A stretch of DNA of 64,000 bases from CAJQGY01 sp905478015 (GTDB lineage: Bacteria > Pseudomonadota > Gammaproteobacteria > Magnimaribacterales > D2472): assembly GCA_943788365.1 (NCBI GenBank), contig CALSPZ010000001.1:62001-126000 (forward strand). The letters are read 5' to 3'. The position numbers were made by a program, and so were the translations under genes. Below are positions 27,759 through 35,275 of this stretch, piece after piece (positions within the stretch are counted from its first letter, which is position 1; each line of letters begins with the position of its first letter). The notes under the pieces are model-generated. The model made no database searches. It saw only the letters and a list, made by a program, of their open reading frames with translations, and was not told the origin of the DNA.

Positions 27759-28186
27759 TAGAATTTATTAATTGCTGCTGTAACAGTACCTACTATTTCT
27801 AGTTCCTGGCCATGGTTTATGAAGATAGGAGGGTAGTCTGGGTTGTCTGGCATTAAGCACATCTTTGGTTTCAACTTTAATCTTTTACACACAAATTCAC
27901 CGTCTATAGAAGCAACAACAATACTGTTATGAGTTGGTTTAATGCTCCTATCAACAACTAAGACCGCTTGATCAGTTATCCCAGAGCCAAGCATGGATTG
28001 CCCTTGAGCCCTTACTAAGAAAGTAGCCGCTCCATTTTTTATAAGATGTTTATTTAAGTCTATTGGACTTTCAATATAGTCGCTTGCAGGGCTGGGGAAC
28101 CCTGCATGCACAGACTCAAGAAAATAAGGGACAAATATTGCCGGCAGATTTTCTTCAGAAATTTTTCCGATATAGTTAACTTTCAT
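27758..28186 (-). CDS. umuD: UmuD, self-cleaving SOS mutagenesis subunit
   Basis: LexA-like S24 peptidase whose RecA-triggered self-cleavage yields the active UmuD' partner of UmuC. 142 residues (E. coli 139). Cleavage bond Ala28-Gly29 in SVHAGFPSP where E. coli has Cys24-Gly25; catalytic Ser64 in GQSML and Lys101 in FVCKRLK, both offset by 4 as expected. First gene of umuDC. Confidence 0.96.
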   Translation of the reverse strand: MKVNYIGKISEENLPAIFVPYFLESVHAGFPSPASDYIESPIDLNKHLIKNGAATFLVRAQGQSMLGSGITDQAVLVVDRSIKPTHNSIVVASIDGEFVCKRLKLKPKMCLMPDNPDYPPIFINHGQELEIVGTVTAAINKF

Positions 28187-28202
28187 AAGGATTTTTATAT
28201 TA

Positions 28203-28218
28203 CTGTATAAATATACAG
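28203..28218. promoter_or_regulatory. LexA box of umuDC
   Basis: CTGTATAAATATACAG, a near-perfect CTG-N10-CAG palindrome, ends 17 bases from the umuD start. On the minus strand a TAATAT -10 follows it directly, the same geometry as at lexA. Confidence 0.92.
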
Positions 28219-28300
28219 TATAAATTAAATCACGACAATATTTTTTTTATTTATCAGGTAATGTGCAAAATTCTAGTTACTGTGTCGAAATAATTTTGTG

Positions 28301-28306
28301 TAAGAT
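28301..28306 (+). promoter_or_regulatory. -10-like hexamer 6 bases before a start codon
   Basis: TAAGAT, then six bases, then the ATG at 28313. No ribosome site. Leaderless candidate. Confidence 0.4.
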
Positions 28307-28312
28307 AGTTAT

Positions 28313-28792
28313 ATGTTTGATTTTTCTAAAGTACTGCCTAGGGTAGCTAATAATGAGCTTGATAGCCCAAAGATTGCTATATGGGCATTCATATTATTTA
28401 CAGCACTAATGACCTGGCGCTCGATAATACATATGTTTTTTGAGTCCTATGGTTTTCACGATATTGCAAACTTCATTGTTTTAACTGGTGATCCAGATCC
28501 TATGCCAGTTATCTATAGATTCTTTTCATTATGGGGCAATGCTCAACTTATATTCTGTCTCGTTTGTTGGGCAGTAATTTTTAGATATAAATCTTTAATA
28601 CCTCTTATGAGCGTATTTTGGATTTTAGACTGGGGGCAAAGATTGTTTCTATATCCATTGATTAGAGAAGATATAACTTCTATTGGTGAATACACAACAA
28701 ATATTACTCCAGGAGTCGATCTTGCCCCGCTTCCATTTGTAATAGCGGTAGCCATATTTTTAATATCAATAGCCAATAAGAGAGAAAAATAA
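28313..28792 (+). CDS. hypothetical integral membrane protein, four helices
   Basis: 159 residues with hydrophobic helices at about 21-43, 72-88, 93-110 and 136-152. The loop between helices 1 and 2 is rich in aromatic, His and Pro residues (SYGFHDIANFIVLTGDPDP). I recognise no family. Stops 2 bases before the next gene, also membrane-anchored, so the pair probably act together. Confidence 0.65.
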   Translation: MFDFSKVLPRVANNELDSPKIAIWAFILFTALMTWRSIIHMFFESYGFHDIANFIVLTGDPDPMPVIYRFFSLWGNAQLIFCLVCWAVIFRYKSLIPLMSVFWILDWGQRLFLYPLIREDITSIGEYTTNITPGVDLAPLPFVIAVAIFLISIANKREK

Positions 28793-28794
28793 TT

Positions 28795-29421
28795 ATGAGA
28801 ATTTGGGCTTCTCTCTTTATTGTTTACGGTTTATTTTTTACTTGGTATACAGATTTTGGTGGCAAGTTAAATGATGATGAAATTAAATTTTATTATAGTA
28901 AGTTTGAAAGCAACGCCTTAAAAGATGGCCGTGTTCTAGAGCCTCGAATAAAAGAGTTACTTCAAAACTTTATGGAAGAAGATTCAGGCAAGCAATTCCT
29001 TATGGTTAATGTGATTGATATGTCTGAAAATCCTACTTTTTCAGATGGAACTGTCTCAGAGGAATCATCAGATGATCTTATGAATGAATACATGGAGCAT
29101 ATGTATGGTGAGATCCTTAAAAGAGCATCACATCCAGCCTTCATAGGCTCAGCAGTTAATGGCTCCATGGATTTAGTAGGCATAGAGAATGCAGAGGTTT
29201 GGGAGACAGCTGCATTATTTAGATATAAAAGTAGACGAGCTTTTTTAGAAATAGTCACTCATCCAGATATGAATAGCAAACATAAATATAAGATTGCTGC
29301 ATTAGAAAAAACAATAGCTTTTCCAGTAGAGACTAAGCTCTACTTAGGAGATCCAAGGCTATTACTCGGCTTTATTTTTTTAATTCTTGGTTTGTTATTG
29401 AGACCTATAACTAGGAAATAG
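28795..29421 (+). CDS. membrane-anchored protein with DUF1330-like central domain
   Basis: 208 residues: a hydrophobic helix at the N-terminus (3-18), a soluble domain, and a C-terminal helix (188-203). The soluble part holds a pattern I associate with DUF1330-like ferredoxin folds: LFRYKSRRAFLEIVTHPDM then HKYKIAALEKTIAFPVE. Function unknown. Its 3' end overlaps convergent lpxH by 11 bases. Confidence 0.65.
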   Translation: MRIWASLFIVYGLFFTWYTDFGGKLNDDEIKFYYSKFESNALKDGRVLEPRIKELLQNFMEEDSGKQFLMVNVIDMSENPTFSDGTVSEESSDDLMNEYMEHMYGEILKRASHPAFIGSAVNGSMDLVGIENAEVWETAALFRYKSRRAFLEIVTHPDMNSKHKYKIAALEKTIAFPVETKLYLGDPRLLLGFIFLILGLLLRPITRK

Positions 29422-30124
29422 AAAATTTTTCTAAATTGAATTCTTGATTATCAAAAGTTAAGAACCATCCATAATTTCCCCAATCTCCAAGAACTATTCT
29501 TTTAGATGAACCAACATCATGAATATTCGGTCTATGTGTGTGACCATGAATAAATAAATCAGGTTTATGTTTGCTAACAAAATTTATAACTTCTTCATTA
29601 TTTACATCAGTAATTTCATTAGATTTTTCTGCTGTTGCTGCTTTACTATCACTCCTCAAAGAAGCCGCAATTTGTAGACGCTCATCTAAGCTTTTGCTAA
29701 GAAAAGCGGTTTGCCAATCTTTGCCACGTACCTGGCTCCTAAATGCAATGTAATCAACATCATCAGTACATAAAAAATCACCATGACTAAGAACTATCTT
29801 CTGACCATCAATCATAAAAGAAAAGGGGTCAGGAAGAATTTTTATACCAGTATCTTTAGCAAATAAGTCTCCAATTAAAAAATCTCTATTTCCATGAATA
29901 AAAAAGGTTTCTGGTCCATTTGCAGTAAATGCAGACAGAGCTTCTTTGATCTTAGTGTTAAAAGGGGAGTTGTCATCATCACCTATCCAGGTTTCAAACA
30001 GATCACCAAGAATATAAAAATGGGTACAAGCCTCTTTAGATTCGTTTAGGAATTTTAAAAAGGCTTGAGTAAGTTCAGGAGTTTTTTCGCTTAAATGTAA
30101 ATCTGATATAAAGCAATGCTTCAT
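29411..30124 (-). CDS. lpxH: UDP-2,3-diacylglucosamine diphosphatase
   Basis: Lipid A synthesis: hydrolyses UDP-diacylglucosamine to lipid X. 237 residues. All calcineurin-type metal motifs are present: SDLHLSE, GDLFETWIGDDD, HGNRDFLIG, LSHGDFLCTDD and HGHTHRPN. Overlaps the cyclophilin gene by 4 bases; lpxH next to ppiB-type cyclophilin is a familiar gammaproteobacterial pair. Confidence 0.96.
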   Translation of the reverse strand: MKHCFISDLHLSEKTPELTQAFLKFLNESKEACTHFYILGDLFETWIGDDDNSPFNTKIKEALSAFTANGPETFFIHGNRDFLIGDLFAKDTGIKILPDPFSFMIDGQKIVLSHGDFLCTDDVDYIAFRSQVRGKDWQTAFLSKSLDERLQIAASLRSDSKAATAEKSNEITDVNNEEVINFVSKHKPDLFIHGHTHRPNIHDVGSSKRIVLGDWGNYGWFLTFDNQEFNLEKFSIS

Positions 30125-30741
30125 TCAGAGACAGTTACTGATTCAATTGTAATTACTTCTAAAGGAACATCCTGATGTCCGCCTGATGAGCCTGTAGCAA
30201 CATCAGCAATTTGATCAACAACATCCAATCCTTCTGTTACTTTGCCAAAAACAGCATATCCCCAACCTTGAGAATTTTCACCTGTATGATTCAAAAAGCC
30301 GTTGTCTTTATGGTTAATAAAGAACTGACTTGTAGCTGAATGAGGATCCATAGTTCTTGCCATTGCAATTGTGCCACGATCATTGGTTAAGCCATTGTTA
30401 GCCTCGTTCTGAATTGGTGCAGTTCCACTGGACTTGTCGCTCATATCAGCATTTAAACCACCACCTTGGACCATAAAACCATTGATCACTCTATGGAATA
30501 TAGTTCCTTCAAAATATCCAGAATTTGCTATATCAACAAAGTTCTTAACAGTAATTGGAGCTTTTTCTCCGTTTAGTTCTAGTTGAATATCTCCGGCAGA
30601 TGTTTTGATTGTTACTTGTGTCATGCTTATCTCCTTGATTATTGGCACTTCGACTTCATCGCTTTTTTTTGAACAAGAATTAAGAATAAATGCCAAAGCA
30701 AAAGAGCTTAAAGTTAATTTTAATATGTTGTTATTTTTCAC
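30121..30741 (-). CDS. cyclophilin-type peptidyl-prolyl isomerase (possible lipoprotein form)
   Basis: Prolyl cis-trans isomerase. Core starts at residue 40 (MTQVTIKTSAGDIQLEL) and contains FHRVINGFMVQGGG, as in PpiB. In the long form (GTG start at 30741, 206 residues) residues 1-23 are a lipoprotein signal with lipobox LNSC. The internal ATG at 30624 has an excellent AAGGAGAT ribosome site 6 bases before it and would give a 167-residue cytosolic enzyme, the length of E. coli PpiB. Either or both starts may be used. Confidence 0.9.
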   Translation of the reverse strand: MKNNNILKLTLSSFALAFILNSCSKKSDEVEVPIIKEISMTQVTIKTSAGDIQLELNGEKAPITVKNFVDIANSGYFEGTIFHRVINGFMVQGGGLNADMSDKSSGTAPIQNEANNGLTNDRGTIAMARTMDPHSATSQFFINHKDNGFLNHTGENSQGWGYAVFGKVTEGLDVVDQIADVATGSSGGHQDVPLEVITIESVTVSE

Positions 30742-30777
30742 AGACTTAGCCTAATTTTAAAAAATATGATTTTATCA

Positions 30778-31892
30778 TTAAAAGTCATATTTGAGCATAT
30801 AGTCTCTAAATTGATCTCTAATATTCTTATCATCAAACCAAACTCACTCAAAGAGTAATTATGTTTGCGTTTAGATTTACTTTTTCCATTAACAAGAACT
30901 GCTGAATATTATTCTCAGTTTCAATTGTCATATCCATTTGAAGGCTTGCATATACTTTCTTTATCTCCATAAGAGGATTTTTAATAAAGTCATCATATTT
31001 AATATCAACAATATTATTTGTATCTACTAAAAACTCTATCATCCATACCTTTATTTAAATTATGTGACCAAAAGTTAATAACAGTCTTCCCGATAGATTC
31101 AGCATCTATCTTTTTTGTAAATGCACTCCTTATATTTTTTGTAAGACTGCAAAATGATCCCATAGCTTCTGCTGGGTTTCTATGAATATTAATAAACTTA
31201 GCATTTGGATAAGTTTTTAATATTGATGGAATATGCCCTATATGACTAGGGTCTTTTAACAACCATCTTTGGGGTCTATTTTGCCGATTCTATTATTTGA
31301 AAGAACCTTTTGTGCCACATAAAAACTGAATCAAATTCACAGTGTTTTAAATACTCTGAGTATTCAGGGATATCAGCCATACACATATAAACAAAGCTCT
31401 TCACATGCATGGTAGCTATCTGCTCGCATTCTTCAGGCATATTTGCTCTTATAGTATGCATCGATCTTAATTTTGGAATTATAGTTTTGCCAATAAATAA
31501 ATCGCGATCCACTTTACGCATTCGTCTAGCAATATCTCTTTTATTATTTGTGATTGGAAGTGGGTTCATAATTTCCCAGTAAAGAGGGGATCTATATGAT
31601 TTATCTTGATATAGAAGATTGAATAAAAATGTAGTGCCTGATCTTGGAAGGCCTATAACAAATATTGGATCAGCCGGATCTACAAATTCCTTTTCTTGAG
31701 ATGCGGAATATAATAGAGCTCTTGTTTTAAGTCTTTTCTTAAGCTGATGTTTGAATGCAAGTTCACCAAATTTATTAAGTTTATTTTTATTAAGAGAGTT
31801 AACAAGTATCTCAAGGGCTCTAAATAATCATCTTCTCCAAGCCTTCCCTCAAGGCCTTTTAGAATTTTTTTAACGCTGAATTGATCAGTCAT
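30778..31892 (-). pseudogene. sulfotransferase pseudogene with multiple frameshifts
   Basis: Remains of a PAPS-dependent sulfotransferase (Sulfotransfer family). Reading the minus strand and changing frame where needed gives a continuous homologue: N-terminal helical region; FVIGLPRSGTTFLFNLLYQD (the PAPS 5'-phosphosulfate loop) near 31610-31670; WLLKDPSHIGHI near 31235-31270; INIHRNPAEAMGSF (3'-phosphate site) near 31170; and a C-terminal HNYSLSEFGL then DDKNIRDQFRDY ending at 30778. Apparent single-base shifts lie near 31806-31812, 31263-31275, 31014-31042, 30848-30870 and 30833. No single reading frame covers more than about a quarter of it. Confidence 0.88.
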
Positions 31893-31951
31893 ATTGATTA
31901 CCGTTTCTACTTATAAGATACTCTTTTAGTCAAACATCATCAATTATATTT

Positions 31952-32372
31952 ATGAATATTCTATTTTATGTGCGTAGCTAATTCAGCAAGAAGCCAAATG
32001 GCTGAGGGCATAGCTAAATCAATCCTTGGCAACACACACAATATACAGAGCGCTGGTTCAGAACCGTCTGGGGTAGTGCATCCTAATGCTGTTCTCGCAT
32101 TATCTGAAATTAATCTCGATGCAACTAATCATTACTCAAAAAGTATTGATCAATTAGATAGCAGTTTTGTTGATAATCTAGATTTTGTAATAACATTGTG
32201 TGCAGAAGAGGTATGCCCAGTCTTACCTTCAAATGCGTCAAAGCTTCATTGGTTTAATAAAGATCCTGCAGATGAAACATTAGATGAAAAAGGTTTGATA
32301 GATGCGTTTAATCTCACTAGAAATAATCTAATAAAAATGATCGAAGAATTTAAGAGGTTGAATGTACAATAG
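31952..32372 (+). pseudogene. low-molecular-weight phosphatase / arsenate-reductase-like gene with N-terminal frameshift
   Basis: The protein from the internal ATG at 31968 (134 residues) is a low-molecular-weight-phosphatase-fold arsenate reductase relative. The CX5R loop is CVANSAR with Cys2; further Cys78 and Cys83 (TLCAEEVCPVLP) match the resolving cysteines of thioredoxin-linked ArsC. The natural start seems to be the ATG at 31952 (MNILF then the loop), but it is one base out of frame: a TTTT run at 31964-31967 would need to be TTT. Starting at 31968 removes the first beta strand just before the catalytic Cys. May be inactive, or a sequence error. Confidence 0.65.
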
Positions 32373-32387
32373 GGGTTTGAGCAAAAA

Positions 32388-32462
32388 TGGCTCCCGAAGT
32401 TGGGATCGAACCAACGACCAATTGATTAACAGTCAACTGCTCTACCGCTGAGCTATTCGGGA
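32388..32462 (-). tRNA. tRNA-Asn (GTT)
   Basis: Reads on the minus strand from 32462. The 7-bp acceptor stem TCCCGAA pairs with TTCGGGA; discriminator G and encoded CCA (32388-32390) follow. D arm AGCTCAGCGGTAGAGC; anticodon loop CTGTTAA with GTT; T arm GGTTCGATCC. 75 bases including CCA. Confidence 0.97.
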
Positions 32463-32503
32463 ACGCGGACGTGCATTATAAATAACATTTGATAGAGAAG
32501 TAA

Positions 32504-34513
32504 ATGACTAAATCACTAAAGGTTGTATCTGATTTCGAACCAGCAGGTTCACAACCGGCTGCAATTGAAAGTTTAGTTAGCGGATTAGGTGATGGTTTAC
32601 TTCACCAAACACTACTTGGGGTAACTGGTTCAGGCAAAACTTACACCATGGCGAAGGTTATTGAGGAGACTCAAAGACCAGCAATTATAATGGCACATAA
32701 CAAAACTTTAGCTGCTCAATTATACGGAGAATTTAAAGATTTCTTTCCTGAGAACTCCGTTGAATATTTTGTTTCATACTACGATTACTATCAACCAGAG
32801 GCCTATGTACCCACTTCAGATACATACATTGCAAAAGATGCATCGATTAATGAGCATGTAGAACAAATGAGGCTTTCTGCAACCAAAGCTCTTCTTGAAA
32901 GAAAAGATACTATCGTTATCGCAACTGTCTCTTCTATCTATGGACTTGGCGCTCCTGAATCTTATTTAAAAATGGTTATGCACTTAGATCGAGGTGATAC
33001 GGTTGACCAAAGGGATATGCTTAGAAAACTATCTTCTCTTCAATACACAAGAAACGATTTAGATTTTAGAAGAGCTACTTTTAGAGTTCGCGGAGACACA
33101 ATTGATGTGTATCCCGCTGACTCAGACAATGAAGCGCTTAGAATTGAACTATTCGGGGATGAAATTGAAAAACTCTCTTGGTTTGATCCTTTAACTGGAG
33201 CAGTTATAAACGAAACACCTAGAGCGACAATTTTCCCAAAAACTCATTATGTAACTCCAAAAGAAACAGTTCTTGATTGCATTGATGACATTAAAGCTGA
33301 ACTTAAAGAAAGGCTTGCATACTTGCGATCAATAAATAAGTTAGTTGAAGCTCAAAGGCTCGAGGAAAGAACTAACTATGATATCGAGATGATGCGTGAG
33401 CTCGGATATTGTCAGGGTGTTGAAAACTATTCAAGATATCTTTCAGGAAGAGATCCTGGACAATCACCACCGTGCCTTTTTGACTATATACCAAAAGATG
33501 CAATTGTATTTATTGATGAATCACATGTTTCAGTTCCTCAAATAGGCGCTATGTATAAAGGAGATAGATCTAGAAAAGAAACCCTTGTTGAGTATGGTTT
33601 TAGATTGCCTTCAGCAATGGATAATAGGCCATTAAAATTTGATGAGTGGGAGCTTCTTGCACCCCAAAGGGTATACGTATCAGCTACACCAAGTAGGTAT
33701 GAAAAGGAGCATCAAGATAACTTGGTTGAGCTAATCATTAGACCAACAGGCCTTACTGATCCAGATGTAGAGATAAGACCAGCAACAACACAAATTGATG
33801 ATGTGATAGGAGAATGTAATGAAAGAGCCGCTCTCAAGGAAAGGGTATTAATTACAACTCTTACAAAAAGAATGGCCGAGGACTTAACAGATTACTTAAA
33901 TGAAAATAATATTTCAGCCAGATACATGCATTCGGATACAGATACAGTCGAGAGGGTAGAGATCATTAGAGATTTAAGGCTTGGTAAGTTTGATGTTCTT
34001 GTTGGAATTAATTTATTGAGAGAGGGTCTTGATATTCCCGAGGTAAGCTTGGTTGCAATATTAGATGCAGACAAGGAGGGTTTTTTAAGATCTGAAACTA
34101 CTATGATTCAAACCATCGGAAGGGCGGCAAGAAATATTAGAGGCAAGGCAATACTTTATGCCGATAAGATGACCGGTTCGATGCAAAGAGCCATTGATGA
34201 GACGGATAGAAGGAGGGCCATTCAAGAAAAACACAATATTGATAATGGCATAAAACCAGAAAGCATAAGAACTAAAGTGAAAGATATCATGGAAGGCGCT
34301 AGAGTTATAAAGGGTAAGTCAAAGCCAAAAAAACAGGATTTAGAAAGAGAGCTTAAATTTAAACTTAAAGACAATTCAATCGAGGAGCTGAGTGACACTA
34401 TAGGAAAGCTGGAAGATCAAATGTATGTTTATGCAAAAGATATGGAGTTTGAAAAAGCAGCATGGTGCAGGGATAAGATGAAATATCTTAAAGGAAAGAT
34501 GATCGATATATAG
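32504..34513 (+). CDS. uvrB: excinuclease ABC subunit B
   Basis: Damage-verification helicase of nucleotide excision repair. 669 residues (E. coli 673). Walker A GVTGSGKTYT near residue 39, beta-hairpin YYDYYQPEAYVP near 92, DEAD-type box IDESHV near 342, helicase motifs to QTIGRAARNIRG near 541, and the C-terminal UVR domain that contacts UvrC. Upstream holds tRNA-Asn on the other strand and a weak TATAAA near 32475. I see no LexA box within 100 bases, unlike E. coli uvrB. Its 3' end overlaps the convergent transglycosylase gene by 26 bases. Confidence 0.98.
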   Translation: MTKSLKVVSDFEPAGSQPAAIESLVSGLGDGLLHQTLLGVTGSGKTYTMAKVIEETQRPAIIMAHNKTLAAQLYGEFKDFFPENSVEYFVSYYDYYQPEAYVPTSDTYIAKDASINEHVEQMRLSATKALLERKDTIVIATVSSIYGLGAPESYLKMVMHLDRGDTVDQRDMLRKLSSLQYTRNDLDFRRATFRVRGDTIDVYPADSDNEALRIELFGDEIEKLSWFDPLTGAVINETPRATIFPKTHYVTPKETVLDCIDDIKAELKERLAYLRSINKLVEAQRLEERTNYDIEMMRELGYCQGVENYSRYLSGRDPGQSPPCLFDYIPKDAIVFIDESHVSVPQIGAMYKGDRSRKETLVEYGFRLPSAMDNRPLKFDEWELLAPQRVYVSATPSRYEKEHQDNLVELIIRPTGLTDPDVEIRPATTQIDDVIGECNERAALKERVLITTLTKRMAEDLTDYLNENNISARYMHSDTDTVERVEIIRDLRLGKFDVLVGINLLREGLDIPEVSLVAILDADKEGFLRSETTMIQTIGRAARNIRGKAILYADKMTGSMQRAIDETDRRRAIQEKHNIDNGIKPESIRTKVKDIMEGARVIKGKSKPKKQDLERELKFKLKDNSIEELSDTIGKLEDQMYVYAKDMEFEKAAWCRDKMKYLKGKMIDI

Positions 34514-35219
34514 GATCCTTACAAGAATAAGCAATCATTAATTTGTAGTAGTCTTCTACACGATGCACATAATCAATAGTCTGATGTCCTCTTTTATAAC
34601 CATTAACATCCTTTAAATTTACATCTTCACCAGATAGATTTTCCAAAACATTTACAAAATCTTGCCATATCATTTCATCTGGTTCTTTATTTATACCTTG
34701 AGCTATATTGATAATGTTTGTTGGCCCCAAGTTATAACTTGCAAGAGAGATAGCTAGTTGATCGCTAGATGATTTACCAAAAATATTTTTTTCAATCATA
34801 GTAGCAATGTATTTTGAACCACCATTAATACTTTGTTCTGGATCTAATCTATTTTTAACTCCAACAATAGCTGCTGTTTCAAGTGTTACCATCATCATGC
34901 CTCTAACACCCATATTAGATTTAGCCTTAGGATCCCATTGTGATTCTTGGAATGAAATCGCAGCGAGCAACTCCCATTCCAAATTATTATCCTCACCTGC
35001 TTTTTTAAATAAATCTTCATAAAGCACAAATTTTTCATTTAAAAGCCTACTGAATTTAGATTTTTCAAAATTATTTAATGATGAGTTTTGATAGATATTA
35101 TTAGCATTTTCTTCACATGAAAAAATAGGTTGATCAGCCTCTTTTTTCTGATCACAGCCAACTATGGTTCCAACTAAAACCATGCCTAAAAAAAAGTTAA
35201 AGATATTCCTCTTTTTCAT
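34488..35219 (-). CDS. MltF-type lytic transglycosylase lipoprotein lacking the regulatory domain
   Basis: Cleaves peptidoglycan glycan strands, probably at the outer membrane. 243 residues: lipoprotein signal with lipobox TIVGC (Cys22), then a single SLT domain. Catalytic Glu92 in FQESQWDP, followed by GVRGMMMVT and LASYNLGPTNI, the family 1E (MltF) signature. E. coli MltF has about 500 residues with an N-terminal solute-binding-like domain, absent here. Divergent from purL, as mltF is in enteric bacteria and pseudomonads, which supports orthology. Overlaps uvrB by 26 bases. Confidence 0.88.
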   Translation of the reverse strand: MKKRNIFNFFLGMVLVGTIVGCDQKKEADQPIFSCEENANNIYQNSSLNNFEKSKFSRLLNEKFVLYEDLFKKAGEDNNLEWELLAAISFQESQWDPKAKSNMGVRGMMMVTLETAAIVGVKNRLDPEQSINGGSKYIATMIEKNIFGKSSSDQLAISLASYNLGPTNIINIAQGINKEPDEMIWQDFVNVLENLSGEDVNLKDVNGYKRGHQTIDYVHRVEDYYKLMIAYSCKDPIYRSSFL

Positions 35220-35275
35220 TTATTTTATCTAAAAGACTTTATAATTGATGCATACAATATTTCAGACTTTAAGCG

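Noticed and set aside
31680..31892. Separate small gene upstream of the sulfotransferase fragments
   Set aside because: It is the N-terminal piece of the same pseudogene; shifting frame near 31806-31812 continues into the PAPS-binding loop.
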